A DNA stretch of 64,000 nucleotides from Neoroseomonas alkaliterrae (lineage in GTDB: Bacteria > Pseudomonadota > Alphaproteobacteria > Acetobacterales > Acetobacteraceae). Below, in pieces: positions 26,348 to 35,194 of the stretch. Each line of letters opens with the position of its first letter. The stretch's first letter is position 1. The position numbers were made by a program, and so were the translations under genes. The notes beneath the pieces are model-generated. The model did no database searches. It saw only the letters and a list, made by a program, of their open reading frames with translations, and was not told the origin of the DNA. Location: contig NZ_JACIJE010000001.1 of the NCBI RefSeq assembly GCF_014199195.1, positions 558,001 to 622,000 of the forward strand, written 5' to 3'.

Positions 26348-26682
26348 GGGCGCGTCTCTCCTTCTGCCGTTCGGGGCCGCGATCGGCGGCCCGGAAGCCG
26401 GGGGCGATGCGGGGACCGCCCGCCGGATGCGCGGGGCATAACGCAATTGAGAGGCATTCGCAATAGGGTGCAGAACGCTGCCGCGCCGCGGCCGGCCGGC
26501 AACCCGCGCGGCGCCCTCCGGACCGCGGCGACCCATTGGGGGTGCGGAATCGCGCCGTGCTGTCCGCGGCGCGGCCGTCCCGAACCGCGCCGTCCGGCGC
26601 CGGCCGATGCTGGCGAGAAACGGGCCGACCGGCCGCGTGTGGCGCCGGGGCCGCGGACGACGACCGGCCTCCGCCCCGCCCG
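26348..26682. other. Upstream region of the haem operon
   Basis: 335 bp without a supportable gene. It contains the candidate Fur box at 26443-26461 in a locally AT-richer stretch (26430-26470), presumably the hemP promoter. The remainder is GC-rich and featureless. Confidence 0.4.
26443..26461 (-). promoter_or_regulatory. Candidate Fur box of the haem operon
   Basis: On the minus strand the 19-mer GCGAATGCCTCTCAATTGC matches the classical 19-bp Fur consensus at about 10 positions, including the AATG and TCA core triplets. It lies about 95 bp upstream of the chosen hemP start in the only AT-rich patch of the region, where iron-dependent control is expected. Confidence 0.45.
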
Positions 26683-26844
26683 TCAGGCCTTCGCCGCCAC
26701 GGGCCGCAGGCGCCGCTTGCGCGCGGCCGGGCGGCGGGGGGCGGGGCGGTCGGCCGGCTTCGCGGCGGCTGCGGCCTTCAGCGCGGCGAGATCGGGCAGG
26801 CGCAGGAGCGTGGTGCGCAGGAGCAGGTCTCGGCGGATGGACAT
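26683..26844 (-). CDS. Small basic hypothetical protein
   Basis: 53 residues from ATG 26844: MSIRRDLLLRTTLLRLPDLA followed by an Ala/Lys/Arg/Pro-rich tail with about 15 basic residues. No family recognised. The preceding AT-rich stretch (26880-26945) could be its promoter. No clear SD. Could also be a non-coding frame. Confidence 0.3.
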   Translation of the reverse strand: MSIRRDLLLRTTLLRLPDLAALKAAAAAKPADRPAPRRPAARKRRLRPVAAKA

Positions 26845-27181
26845 CTCGGCGGGTTCCGAAGGCGAGTCGCGGCAGGCAGGGTGTTGAACCCGGAAGTCGT
26901 GGCAAATGAAGGGCTTCACGGCGAAATCTCGGTGACACGACGAGCATGGCCCGCGCCGCGCGGCGCGCGGCGGCGCGGGGCCGACGATATGGGCGCGCGC
27001 CCCGCGACGCGGAGGCGGTTTCCGGGCATGGCTGCCGACCGGCTGGCGCGGGTCGCGGCGCGTGCCGGGCGGCGCCTGCTCGCGCCGGGCGAAGGCTGCA
27101 GCCCCGCGCCTGCCGACATCGCGCGCGGGGCGCTGGCGCCGGTGCGGGCCGGGCCCCGCAACGGCCATGCCCCGCCGGGCG
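26845..27181. other. Intergenic region without recognisable gene
   Basis: 337 bp. Positions 26880-26945 are AT-richer and may hold a minus-strand promoter for the small ORF ending at 26683. The rest is GC-rich with no supported gene or repeat. Confidence 0.35.
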
Positions 27182-27811
27182 TCAGCCCGCGGCCTGGGCC
27201 GTGCCCTGCCGCGCCGCCTCGGCCCGGATGGCGGCCATGGCCTCGCCGCGGAAGCGGATGCCGGAGACCGGCACCGGCAGCCCCGCCTCGCCCAGCGCGC
27301 GCATCACCCAGGTGTTGCAGGTGAAGCCCAGCGTGTAGGGCAGGCGGGAGGGCACCAGCAGCCAGCGGCCGGAGGGCGATGCCGCAGGCGGCGGGCCGGC
27401 GATCTGGCCCGCGACGAAGCCGAGGATCGCGGCGGTGCCCCCGGCAGGCAGGCGCAGCGCCACACTCTCCTCCGCGCCGGGGGGCGTGGCGGCCCACAGG
27501 ATGCGGAAGGAGACCACCGCCGGCCCGCCGGCAAGCGCGCCGAGCGCCTCGGCCGAGCCGGGGCGGTCGGCCCGCATCCAGGCCTCGAGGCCGAAGCCGA
27601 GGGCGAGGCCCGCCGCACCCGGCGCCTCGGCCAGGGCGGGGGAAAGCGGCCCCTCGCGCAGCGCGGCGGCGGGCAGGCAGAGATCCGTGTGCCACGCCTC
27701 GGCGGCGATGATCGCGGATTCGGCCGAGAGGGCCGGCGACGGCCCGGCCGGCGGGGCGGCGCCACCGCAGGCCGCGATCGGAAGGGCGAGGGCGGCGCGG
27801 CGCGGCGGCAT
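27182..27811 (-). CDS. DUF2459 (TIGR02117-like) lipoprotein
   Basis: 209 residues: leader ending in a lipobox (IAAC, Cys15), then DUF2459 hallmarks: AEAWHTDLCLPAAAL near the start and FTCNTWVMRALGEAGLPVP near the end, comparable to the YNCNTWV segment of this family. Conserved His and Cys suggest a papain-like or NlpC-like arrangement, but no activity has been established. Transcribed divergently from the Lrp gene. Confidence 0.75.
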   Translation of the reverse strand: MPPRRAALALPIAACGGAAPPAGPSPALSAESAIIAAEAWHTDLCLPAAALREGPLSPALAEAPGAAGLALGFGLEAWMRADRPGSAEALGALAGGPAVVSFRILWAATPPGAEESVALRLPAGGTAAILGFVAGQIAGPPPAASPSGRWLLVPSRLPYTLGFTCNTWVMRALGEAGLPVPVSGIRFRGEAMAAIRAEAARQGTAQAAG

Positions 27812-27938
27812 GGTGGCAGGCCATCACGCGGCCCGGCCTGCTGTCCAGTCTCGCAGGGGGGGCATGGCGCGCTGCGGGCGGCGGCGCCGGGAAGGGAAGG
27901 CGAATGGGGCATTGCGGCATGGCGATGAATCCATCTCG

Positions 27939-27953
27939 GAGAACATGGTTCTC
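27939..27953. promoter_or_regulatory. Inverted repeat upstream of the Lrp-family gene
   Basis: GAGAAC-ATG-GTTCTC, perfect 6-bp arms with a 3-nt centre, 74 bp before the Lrp start, next to an AT-rich stretch (27965-28000) likely to be the promoter. Lrp/AsnC regulators commonly bind such 15-bp palindromes near their own gene; binding here is inferred. Confidence 0.35.
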
Positions 27954-28026
27954 TCGAGGGGCCGAAATATTGCAAGTGAAAGATTATCTTGCTATCGGCA
28001 GGCCGAATCCAGCCAGGACATCGCCC

Positions 28027-28497
28027 ATGAGCCGTGACTACGAGCCTGACGCCACCGACCGCGCGATCCTGCGCATGATCCAGCGCGATGCCTCGGTGTC
28101 GCTCGCCGAGATCGCGAAGGAGGTCGGCCTCACCCCCACCCCCTGCTGGAAGCGCATCCGGCGCATGGAGCAGGAGGGGGTGATCATCGGCCGCGTGGCG
28201 CTCCTGGACCCGGAGCGTGTGGGGCTCGGCGTCTCGGTCTTCGTGGCGATCGAGACGGGCGACCATTCCGCCGCCTGGATCGAGGCCTTCGCCGGGACGG
28301 TGGCGAGGATGCCGCAGATCGTGGAGTGCTGGCGCCTGGGCGGCGACGTGGACTACCTGCTGCGGGTGGTGGTGCCGGACATGGCGGCCTTCGACGCCTT
28401 CTATCGTCGCCTGACGGCGGAAGTGCCGAGCCTGCGCAAGGTGACCTCCCGCTTCGCCATGGAACGGGTCAAGAGCACCACGGCCTTGCCGATCTGA
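28027..28497 (+). CDS. Lrp/AsnC-family transcriptional regulator
   Basis: 156 residues: N-terminal helix-turn-helix (DATDRAILRMIQRDASVSLA; EVGLTPTPCWKRIRRMEQEG) and C-terminal RAM ligand-binding domain with VVECWRLGGDVDYLLRVVVP-like stretch. The residues CWKRIRRME in the recognition helix follow the usual Lrp pattern. ATG 28027 has AGGA about 10 nt upstream. Likely an amino-acid-responsive local or global regulator; the divergent DUF2459 gene and itself are candidate targets. Confidence 0.93.
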   Translation: MSRDYEPDATDRAILRMIQRDASVSLAEIAKEVGLTPTPCWKRIRRMEQEGVIIGRVALLDPERVGLGVSVFVAIETGDHSAAWIEAFAGTVARMPQIVECWRLGGDVDYLLRVVVPDMAAFDAFYRRLTAEVPSLRKVTSRFAMERVKSTTALPI

Positions 28498-28887
28498 CCG
28501 CCGCCGGGCGCGGGATCGCGTTGCGCCCGCCGACCAATGGCCCCCTTCCCGCGCCCCATGCCGGCGGGCGACGGGTGGCAGCATCGCCCCGCCGGCGTGG
28601 CCTCCGGCGCCGGCCGGTGCCCGGCCATGGGGCGGGTATCCGCGCGAAGGGTCCAACTCTGCCGGGCCGCCGCCGCGCAGGCGCGCGACCACCCTCCCCG
28701 CGCGGCGGATGTCAGGAAATCTTACACTATTCCGAACACGGTCCGAATGCGCGGACCGAAGGCGAGGAAATCCCTGCGCCCGATGCGATGGAACGGAGTT
28801 TGCTCGACAACGCCGCAAGTGGTTCCAGTGCGCGGCCTTGCCCGCGGGAACGCACGCGCAGGGCACTTCGCGCCGGAGACGAACGGG
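28498..28887. other. Intergenic region upstream of PEP-CTERM-like gene
   Basis: 390 bp with no supported gene although one forward frame stays open through it. An AT-richer patch at 28708-28740 (including TACACT at 28723 and two CCGAA copies) is the likely promoter of the secreted protein. No sigma-54 -24/-12 element was found. Confidence 0.35.
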
Positions 28888-29475
28888 ATGGTCAAGTGGA
28901 TGCGCGCCGCGGGCGCGGCGCTTCTGGCCCTGGGGCTGGCGCTCGCCGCGCCGCGGGCGGCGGATGCGGCCCTCGTCGAGGTCACCTTCAACGCCTCCGG
29001 GCTGTGGGAGCTGGAGCCCGGCACCGTGCCGCCGCCCACCCCGCCCTTCGGCACCGATCCCAACCCGGTGCTGACCGGCACCGCGCTGCTCGACAACGCG
29101 CGGAGCGGCGAGGACGCGCTGCTTGCCTTCTCGATGGTCACCGGGGGCAAGACCTGGTCGCTCGCTTCGGGGCTGCTCTTCTTCTCGGTCGAGTTCGCGG
29201 GTGACGGGTCGGTGCGCGACCTCTTCATCGGCCTCGGCGGGGCGGACGGGTTCCTCATCCTCGGCGGCGAGGCCGGGTCGCGGATCGGCGCCACCCTCTC
29301 GCTGGCGCAGATGGCGGGCGGGGTCGGGCAGGGCATGGTCACGCTGTCCTGCAACGACTGCCTGCTGATCGAATCCCGCGTCCTGCCGGTGCCGACCCCC
29401 GCCGCCCTCGCGCTGTTCGGCATGGGCCTGATCGGGCTCGGCGCGGCGCGGCGGCTCGTCCGCCGCGCGGCCTGA
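28888..29475 (+). CDS. Secreted protein with PEP-CTERM-like sorting signal
   Basis: 195 residues: Sec signal peptide (cleavage near AADAA, residue 30), a beta-rich body of about 135 residues with two Cys close together (CNDC), and a C-terminal tripartite tail of VPTPAALALFGMGL, a short hydrophobic helix and RRLVRRAA. This is the PEP-CTERM layout with Thr replacing Glu in the PEP motif, a variant seen in several alphaproteobacteria. No exosortase gene is in the window. The body is not a family I recognise. Confidence 0.75.
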   Translation: MVKWMRAAGAALLALGLALAAPRAADAALVEVTFNASGLWELEPGTVPPPTPPFGTDPNPVLTGTALLDNARSGEDALLAFSMVTGGKTWSLASGLLFFSVEFAGDGSVRDLFIGLGGADGFLILGGEAGSRIGATLSLAQMAGGVGQGMVTLSCNDCLLIESRVLPVPTPAALALFGMGLIGLGAARRLVRRAA

Positions 29476-29547
29476 GGCGCCCCGGCCGGCCCGGCGCCCG
29501 CGCCCGCCCTGTTGTCGGCCCGGAAGGCGAAGGGCTACAAGGGCTTC

Positions 29548-30216
29548 GTGCCCGCGCCGCTGATCGCCCCCTCGCTGCTCGCCGCCGACTTCGCCCGCCT
29601 CGGCGAGGAGGTCGAAGCCATCGCCGCGGCCGGCGCCGACTGGCTGCATCTCGACATCATGGACGGGCACTTCGTGCCCAACATCTCCTTCGGCCCGGGG
29701 CTGGTGAAGGCGCTGCGCGGCCGCGCGCGCATCCCCTTCGACGTGCACCTGATGATCGCCCCGGCCGACCCCTACCTCGCGGCCTTCGCCGAGGCCGGGG
29801 CGGACCTCATCTCGCTGCACCCCGAGGCGGGGCCGCATCTGCACCGTTCGCTCCAGACCATCCGCGCGCTGGGCAAGAAGGCGGGCGTGGTGCTGAACCC
29901 CGCGACGCCGGTCGAGGCCGTGGCGCATGTCCTCGACCTCGTGGACCTGATCCTGGTGATGTCGGTGAACCCCGGCTTCGGCGGGCAGTCCTTCATCGAG
30001 AGCCAGCTGCCGAAGATCGCGACGCTGCGGCGGATGATCGAGGCCGCCGGCCGGCCGATCCACCTGCAGGTGGATGGCGGCGTGACGGAGGCGACCGCGC
30101 CGCGCTGCATCGAGGCCGGGGCCGATGTGCTGGTCGCCGGCACCGCGGTGTTCGGCCGCAAGGACTATGCCGCAGCCATCGCCGCGCTGCGCGGCCCGCG
30201 CAGGGCGGCGGCATGA
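29548..30216 (+). CDS. rpe: Ribulose-phosphate 3-epimerase
   Basis: 222-residue TIM barrel of the pentose phosphate pathway and Calvin-type cycles, interconverting ribulose 5-phosphate and xylulose 5-phosphate. Diagnostic motifs: [52 protein letters not shown] and LQVDGGV. The GTG at 29548 was chosen as start (AAGGG just upstream, length like E. coli Rpe); a TTG at 29512 would add 12 residues. The stop overlaps the heparinase-family start (ATGA). Confidence 0.95.
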   Translation: MPAPLIAPSLLAADFARLGEEVEAIAAAGADWLHLDIMDGHFVPNISFGPGLVKALRGRARIPFDVHLMIAPADPYLAAFAEAGADLISLHPEAGPHLHRSLQTIRALGKKAGVVLNPATPVEAVAHVLDLVDLILVMSVNPGFGGQSFIESQLPKIATLRRMIEAAGRPIHLQVDGGVTEATAPRCIEAGADVLVAGTAVFGRKDYAAAIAALRGPRRAAA

Positions 30217-31874
30217 TCGGCATCCTGCGCGGCGCCCGGCAGAGGCTCGCGCGGCTCAAGCCGGTGCGCGTGCCGGAGGCGCCCTCCCGCGCCTTCCGCG
30301 ACCTCTGGCCGGGCGATGCCGCGCGCGGCGCGCGCCTGCTGCGCGGGGAGTTCGAGACGCTCGGCACCGCCCGCCCGCTGCGCCCCGGCCTGCCGGGGGC
30401 GGAAGGCTGGGACCGCGCCTCGGGCAGCCCCGCTTGGCGCGCCGCGGCGCACGGCTTCGCCTGGATGCGCGACCTGCGCGCCCTCGGCACCGATGCCGCG
30501 CGGCTGCACGCCCGCGCGCTGACCGACGACTGGCTCGCCCGCGGCGCCGAGGAGGCGACGGCGGACGCGCCGGAGGTGATGGGCGCTCGGCTCTCCGCCT
30601 GGCTCGGCCACTGGGATTTCTTCGCCGCCACCGCCGAGGATTCCTTCCGCCGCGCGGTGATGACGCGCATGGCCCAGGATGCGCGCGACCTCTCCGCCGC
30701 CCTGCCGGCCGAGGCCGAGCACCGCGGCGCGCTGGCCGCGCTCAAGGGCGCCATGGCGGCGGCGATCGCGCTGGAGGAGGACGCCTATCTCCAGCGCGCC
30801 GCCCGTTTCCTGCCCGCCGAGATCGAGCGCCAGTTCCACCCCGATGGCGGGCATGTGGAACGCTCCCCCGCCATGCAGCTTCTGGCGCTGCAGGACCTGA
30901 TCGAGATCCGCAACCTGCTGCACGGCGCGGGCGTGGAGCCGCCGCCGCATCTGGCCGCCGTGCTCGACCGCGCCGCCCCGGCGCTCAGGCTGTTCCGCCA
31001 CGGCGATGGCGGCCTCGCGCTGTTCAACGGCACGCGGGAGGAGGCCTCCGCGCTGATCGACCTGGTGCTGACCCAGGGCCAGGCGCGCGGGCGGGCGCCG
31101 CTCGACCTGCCCGAGACCGGCTTCCAGCGCATGCAGGCCGGGCGGACGCTGATCATCGCCGATACCGGCGCCCCGCCCGCCGCGCGCCCCGGCGCCGGCG
31201 GGGAGGGCGGGCTGCCGGCGGGGGCGGACCGCTTCGCCCATGCCGGGACGCTGGCCTTCGAGATGTCGGTCGGGCGCGACCGCATGATCGTGAACTGCGG
31301 CGCCGCCCCGGCCGCCGAGGAGGCGTGGCGCGACGCGCTGCGCGCCACCGCGGCGCATTCGACGCTGGTGCTCTCGGACACCAACTCGGCCGAGCTGCGC
31401 CAGGAAGGGCTCGGGCGGCGGCCGGAGCAGGTGGAGGTGGCGCGCCACGAAGCCGGCGGCGCGCAATGGGTCGAGGCGAGCCACGACGGCTGGCGCCGCG
31501 GCTTCGGCGCGGTGCATCGCCGCCGGCTCTACCTCGCGGAATCGGGCGACGACCTGCGCGGGGAGGATGCGGTCGAACTGCCGGCCGATGCGCCGGTGCC
31601 GGCCTTCGCGGTGCGCTTCCATCTGCACCCTTCGGTCTCCGCCTCGCTGGTGCAGGACGAGAGCGCGGCGCTGCTGCGCCTGCCCTCGGGCATCGGCTGG
31701 CGGATCCGCGCCAAGGGCGCGCGGCTCAGCCTCGAGGAGAGCGTCTATGTCGGCGCGGAGCCGCGGCGCTCGACCCAGGTGGTGCTGCAGGCCGAGGAGG
31801 GCGCGACCGCGGTGCTGTGGGCCGTCACCCGCGTCTCCATGCCCGCGCCCGGTGGCGCGGCGAGCGGGGAGTAG
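30213..31874 (+). CDS. Heparinase II/III family protein
   Basis: 553 residues. The N-terminal half is an alpha-helical toroid ([33 protein letters not shown] is the conserved heparinase-II/III stretch at about residues 210-222), and the C-terminal half a beta-sheet domain starting near [20 protein letters not shown]. Homologues sit in alphaproteobacterial genomes next to rpe or purH and are thought to act on uronic-acid-containing glycans; cytoplasmic location is suggested by the absence of a signal peptide. Activity is inferred. Confidence 0.9.
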   Translation: MIGILRGARQRLARLKPVRVPEAPSRAFRDLWPGDAARGARLLRGEFETLGTARPLRPGLPGAEGWDRASGSPAWRAAAHGFAWMRDLRALGTDAARLHARALTDDWLARGAEEATADAPEVMGARLSAWLGHWDFFAATAEDSFRRAVMTRMAQDARDLSAALPAEAEHRGALAALKGAMAAAIALEEDAYLQRAARFLPAEIERQFHPDGGHVERSPAMQLLALQDLIEIRNLLHGAGVEPPPHLAAVLDRAAPALRLFRHGDGGLALFNGTREEASALIDLVLTQGQARGRAPLDLPETGFQRMQAGRTLIIADTGAPPAARPGAGGEGGLPAGADRFAHAGTLAFEMSVGRDRMIVNCGAAPAAEEAWRDALRATAAHSTLVLSDTNSAELRQEGLGRRPEQVEVARHEAGGAQWVEASHDGWRRGFGAVHRRRLYLAESGDDLRGEDAVELPADAPVPAFAVRFHLHPSVSASLVQDESAALLRLPSGIGWRIRAKGARLSLEESVYVGAEPRRSTQVVLQAEEGATAVLWAVTRVSMPAPGGAASGE

Positions 31875-31895
31875 CGGGCGCCCGCGCCCGCGCGC

Positions 31896-33143
31896 ATGAA
31901 CCGCAAGGCGATCGCCTGGGCCAGTTTCGACTGGGCGAACAGCGCCTTTCCCACGGTCGTCTCCACCTTCGTCATCGCCGCCTATTTCAGCCAGGGCGTC
32001 GCGCCCGATCCGGCGACCGGCCAGGCGCAATGGGGCTGGATGCAGACCGTCGCGGCGCTGGCGATCGCCGTGCTCTCGCCGCTGCTCGGCGCGGTGGCGG
32101 ACCATGGCGGGCAGCGGCGCCTGCTGCTGCTGCTCTGCATCCTCGCCACCGCGCTCTTCACCGGCCTCGGCTGGTATGCCGAGCCCGACCCGTCCTGGAC
32201 GCTGTGGCTGCTGGTCTGCGTCGGCCTCGCGACCGTGGCCTTCGAACTGGGCACGGTGTTCTACAACGCCATGCTGCCCGAGGTGACGACGCAGGAGCAC
32301 ATGGGGCGCGTCTCGGGTCTCGCCTGGGGGCTCGGTTATGCGGGCGGGCTCGTCTGCCTCGCCATCGCGCTGGTGCTGCTGGTGCAGCCGGATCCCTCCC
32401 CCTTCGGCCTCGACCGCGCGGCGAGCGAGCATGTGCGCGCGGTGGCCCTTCTCGTCGCGTTCTGGACGCTGCTGTTCGGCTGGCCGGTGCTGGTCTTCGT
32501 CCCCGACAGGCCGGGCGAGCGGCTGCCGCTCGGCCTCGCCGTCACCACCTGCATCGCCGAGACGCTCTCCCTGCTGCGCGGCCTGCCGCGGCGGCGGGAC
32601 ATGATGCGCTTCCTGATCGCACGGCTGTTCTACACGGACGGGCTGAACACCCTCTTCGCCTTCGGCGCCATCTATGCCGCGGGCGTGCACGGCATGGGCT
32701 TCGAGGAGATCCTGCTGTTCGGCATCGCGCTGAACGTCACCGCGGGCATCGGCGCGGCGGCCTTCGGGATGGTCGAGGACCGCATGGGCTCGAAGCGGAC
32801 GGCGATGGTCGCGCTGGTGGCGATGATCCTGGTCGGCGCGGCGCTGCTCACGACCGACAGCAAGGCGGTGTTCTGGGGCCTGGCGATGACGCTCGGCATC
32901 TTCATGGGGCCGGCGCAGGCGGCCTCGCGCACGCTGATGGCGCGCATGGCGCCGGAGGGGCAGGGCGCGGCGCATTTCGGGCTCTTCGCCCTGTCGGGGC
33001 GCATCACCGGCTTCATGGGCCCGGCGGTGCTGGCGGCGGTGACGACGGCGACCGGAAGCCAGCGCGCGGGGATGGCGACGGTGCTGGTGTTCCTCGCCCT
33101 GGGTGCCGCAATCCTGGCGACGGTGAGGCCAGTGCGGGGCTAG
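31896..33143 (+). CDS. MFS transporter, UMF1/Atg22-like family
   Basis: 415 residues with 12 predicted transmembrane helices. The N-terminal AWASFDWANSAFPTVVSTFV and LPEVTTQEHMGRVSGLAWGLGYAGG are characteristic of the UMF1 (Atg22-like) MFS family. Starts 21 bp after the heparinase-family gene on the same strand, so probably cotranscribed. Yeast Atg22 exports amino acids from vacuoles; bacterial substrates are unknown. Confidence 0.9.
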   Translation: MNRKAIAWASFDWANSAFPTVVSTFVIAAYFSQGVAPDPATGQAQWGWMQTVAALAIAVLSPLLGAVADHGGQRRLLLLLCILATALFTGLGWYAEPDPSWTLWLLVCVGLATVAFELGTVFYNAMLPEVTTQEHMGRVSGLAWGLGYAGGLVCLAIALVLLVQPDPSPFGLDRAASEHVRAVALLVAFWTLLFGWPVLVFVPDRPGERLPLGLAVTTCIAETLSLLRGLPRRRDMMRFLIARLFYTDGLNTLFAFGAIYAAGVHGMGFEEILLFGIALNVTAGIGAAAFGMVEDRMGSKRTAMVALVAMILVGAALLTTDSKAVFWGLAMTLGIFMGPAQAASRTLMARMAPEGQGAAHFGLFALSGRITGFMGPAVLAAVTTATGSQRAGMATVLVFLALGAAILATVRPVRG

Positions 33144-33165
33144 AGGCCCGCCTGCCCGGCCGCAT

Positions 33166-33798
33166 TCAGCGGTCCCGCTGGCCGAGCGCCCACTCGCCGC
33201 CATCGGAGGGGCGCAGCGCCTCGAACAACGCGGTGACGGCGGTGTAGTCGCGGTAGCCGCAGCGCGCGACCGGGGCCGCGGCCACCGTGTCGAAGCGGCC
33301 ATCCTTGAGGAAGGCATCGTTGATGTGCACGCCGACCACCTGGCCCACGACGAGCCAGCCTTCGAGCGCCCGTCCCTCGATGTCCTCGAAGCGCAGGGAA
33401 TGCACGAGGCGGCATTCCAGCGAGGCGGGGGAGGCGGCGACGCGCGGCGCCTTCACCATCCGGCAGGGCGCCATCTCGAGCCCCGCCACCTCGAACTCGT
33501 TCACGCCTTCGGGCAGCAGGCCGGAGGTGAGGTTCATCGCCTCGAACAGGTCGCGCGAACAGAGGTTGAAGACGAACTCGCCGGTCGCGATGGCGTTCGC
33601 CGCGCTGTGCTTCATCGTCTCGGTCGTGAACATCAGCATCGGCGGGCGCGAGAGCGCGGCGTTGAAGAAGGAATAGGGCGCGAGGTTCGGCCGCCCCTGC
33701 GCATCCACCGTCGAGATCCAGCCGATCGGCCGCGGCGCGACGATCGCCTTGAAGGGGTCGTGCGGCAGGCCGTGGCCGTTGCGCGGTTCGTAGAACAT
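33166..33798 (-). CDS. Flavin reductase family protein
   Basis: 210 residues with the FMN-binding split-barrel pattern: KAIVAPRPIGWISTVDAQGR, NLAPYSFFNAALSRPPMLMF, and FVFNLCSRDLFEAMN. These NAD(P)H:FMN oxidoreductase-like proteins supply reduced flavin or act as stand-alone reductases. No partner monooxygenase lies adjacent. Transcribed alone; convergent with the MFS gene. Confidence 0.9.
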   Translation of the reverse strand: MFYEPRNGHGLPHDPFKAIVAPRPIGWISTVDAQGRPNLAPYSFFNAALSRPPMLMFTTETMKHSAANAIATGEFVFNLCSRDLFEAMNLTSGLLPEGVNEFEVAGLEMAPCRMVKAPRVAASPASLECRLVHSLRFEDIEGRALEGWLVVGQVVGVHINDAFLKDGRFDTVAAAPVARCGYRDYTAVTALFEALRPSDGGEWALGQRDR

Positions 33799-34104
33799 CC
33801 TCGGGACCTCTCCGGTACGTGCGCGCCATCAGGCCACCGGCGGCGGCGCGGGCCAAGGGCGGGTGCCGAGGGCGTGCGCCTCGCCGGGCGGCCGCGGGCC
33901 GATGCCTGGCGGCCGGCGTGCGATGTGCTGTCCGCCGGGCACGCGCCTGCGATCTCGCGCGCGGCCCCCGCCAGCCCCGCGCGCGATGCCGGTCCTGACC
34001 GGCAGTTTCCCGGTGGCCCGCCGCGCCGCCAGCCGCGCGCGCGATGCCATCGGGCGCGAGGTCACATCCTTCGCCCGCGCGTCATCAGGCCGCCTCGCCG
34101 GCCG
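33799..34104. other. Intergenic region with small hairpin
   Basis: 306 bp between the flavin reductase start and the PhzF stop. No gene supported. A short palindrome TGCCGGTC-CT-GACCGGCA at 33987-34004 could form a cruciform or a weak terminator for PhzF. Confidence 0.35.
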
Positions 34105-34998
34105 TCACAGCAGCGCCTCGCCGCGCAGCACCGGCACGCAGGCGCCGCCCACGCGGGCGCGGATGCCCTCGGGCGTGCGCCGTGCGGTGGCGTGCAGCAG
34201 GCTCGGCCGGCCCATCTCCACGCCCTGGGCGATCCGCCAGGCGCCCTCGCTGCCGCCATCGAGATGCAGCAGGAAGCCGGCGAGCGGCGTCGCGGCGGAG
34301 CCCGTCGCCGCATCCTCCCAGGTGCCGCTCAGCGGCGAGAACATCCGCGCGCGCAGGCCCGTGCCGTCGCGGCAATAGAGGTAGAGCGAGAGGCTGCCGC
34401 AGGTCTCCTGCGGATGGGCCGCGACGGCGCGGCGGAAGGCGGCGAGGTCGGGTGCGGCGGCGGCGAGGCCCGCCGCGCTCACCTCCGTCAGCAGGCGGTG
34501 GTTGCCGCCGTCGGCGGCGAGCGTCGGAAGATGGCGCGCGGTCAGCACCTCCGTGGCCGGGATGCCGGCGCAGGCGGCGGCGACCTCGGGCGGCAGCGTC
34601 GCGCCGATGGCAAGCGGCTGCGGGGCGGCGACCTCGGCGCCGGTCACGCGGTCCTCGGCGTCGCGCAGCAGCGCGACCTCGACGATGCCGGCGGGTTCCT
34701 CGAACAGGTAGGCGCGCGGGCGCGCCTCGTCCTCGCGGGCCAGCACAAAGGCGGTGCCGACATTCGGGTGCCCGGCGAAGGCCATCTCGGCGACGCGGTT
34801 GAAGATGCGCACGCGCGCGCTGTGGTGCGGGCTTTCGGGCGGCAGGACGAAGGTGGTCTCGCTGAGGTTGAACTCGGCGGCCAGCGCCTGCATCTCGGCC
34901 ACGCTCAGCCCGCGCGCATCGGGAAAGACGGCGAGCTGGTTGCCGCCGAAGCGGCGGTCGGTGAACACGTCCACGGTGACGAAGCGGAATGCGCGCAT
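34105..34998 (-). CDS. PhzF-family isomerase
   Basis: 297 residues of the PhzF/DapF-like fold: VDVFTDRRFGGNQLAVFPDA at the start, catalytic Glu47 in NLSETTFVLP, and MAFAGHPNVGTAFVL. PhzF isomerises trans-2,3-dihydro-3-hydroxyanthranilate in phenazine synthesis, but no other phz gene is near, so this is probably a stand-alone member of unknown substrate. Divergently transcribed from the repeat protein at 35195. Confidence 0.9.
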   Translation of the reverse strand: MRAFRFVTVDVFTDRRFGGNQLAVFPDARGLSVAEMQALAAEFNLSETTFVLPPESPHHSARVRIFNRVAEMAFAGHPNVGTAFVLAREDEARPRAYLFEEPAGIVEVALLRDAEDRVTGAEVAAPQPLAIGATLPPEVAAACAGIPATEVLTARHLPTLAADGGNHRLLTEVSAAGLAAAAPDLAAFRRAVAAHPQETCGSLSLYLYCRDGTGLRARMFSPLSGTWEDAATGSAATPLAGFLLHLDGGSEGAWRIAQGVEMGRPSLLHATARRTPEGIRARVGGACVPVLRGEALL

Positions 34999-35194
34999 GG
35001 CAGGGCCCCCGGCCGCCGCGGCGGGCGAGGCCCGCCCGACGGCGCCGGCGCGATCCTGCCCCCCGCCCCGCCGCGCGTGAAGGGGGCGGGGCGGGTGTGA
35101 AGCATCTCATGCCGCGCGCATCGTCCCCCTTGCGGCGCGGCGGCTCGCGGCGTGACAATCGTGCCGCCGGGCGAACCGAAGGAGGGCGCGACCC

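Noticed and set aside
22994-26887. Open frame of about 1300 codons on the + strand antisense to the haem receptor and tonB
   Set aside because: Composition is a reverse-frame shadow of the GC-rich minus-strand genes; product is Arg/Gly/Ala/His-rich with no domain.
30165-33317. Open frame of about 1050 codons on the minus strand across the heparinase-family and MFS genes
   Set aside because: Both plus-strand genes have clear family motifs; the antisense frame has none and is explained by high GC.
34105-34998. Phenazine biosynthesis cluster suggested by PhzF
   Set aside because: No other phz gene in the window; stand-alone PhzF-like isomerases are common.
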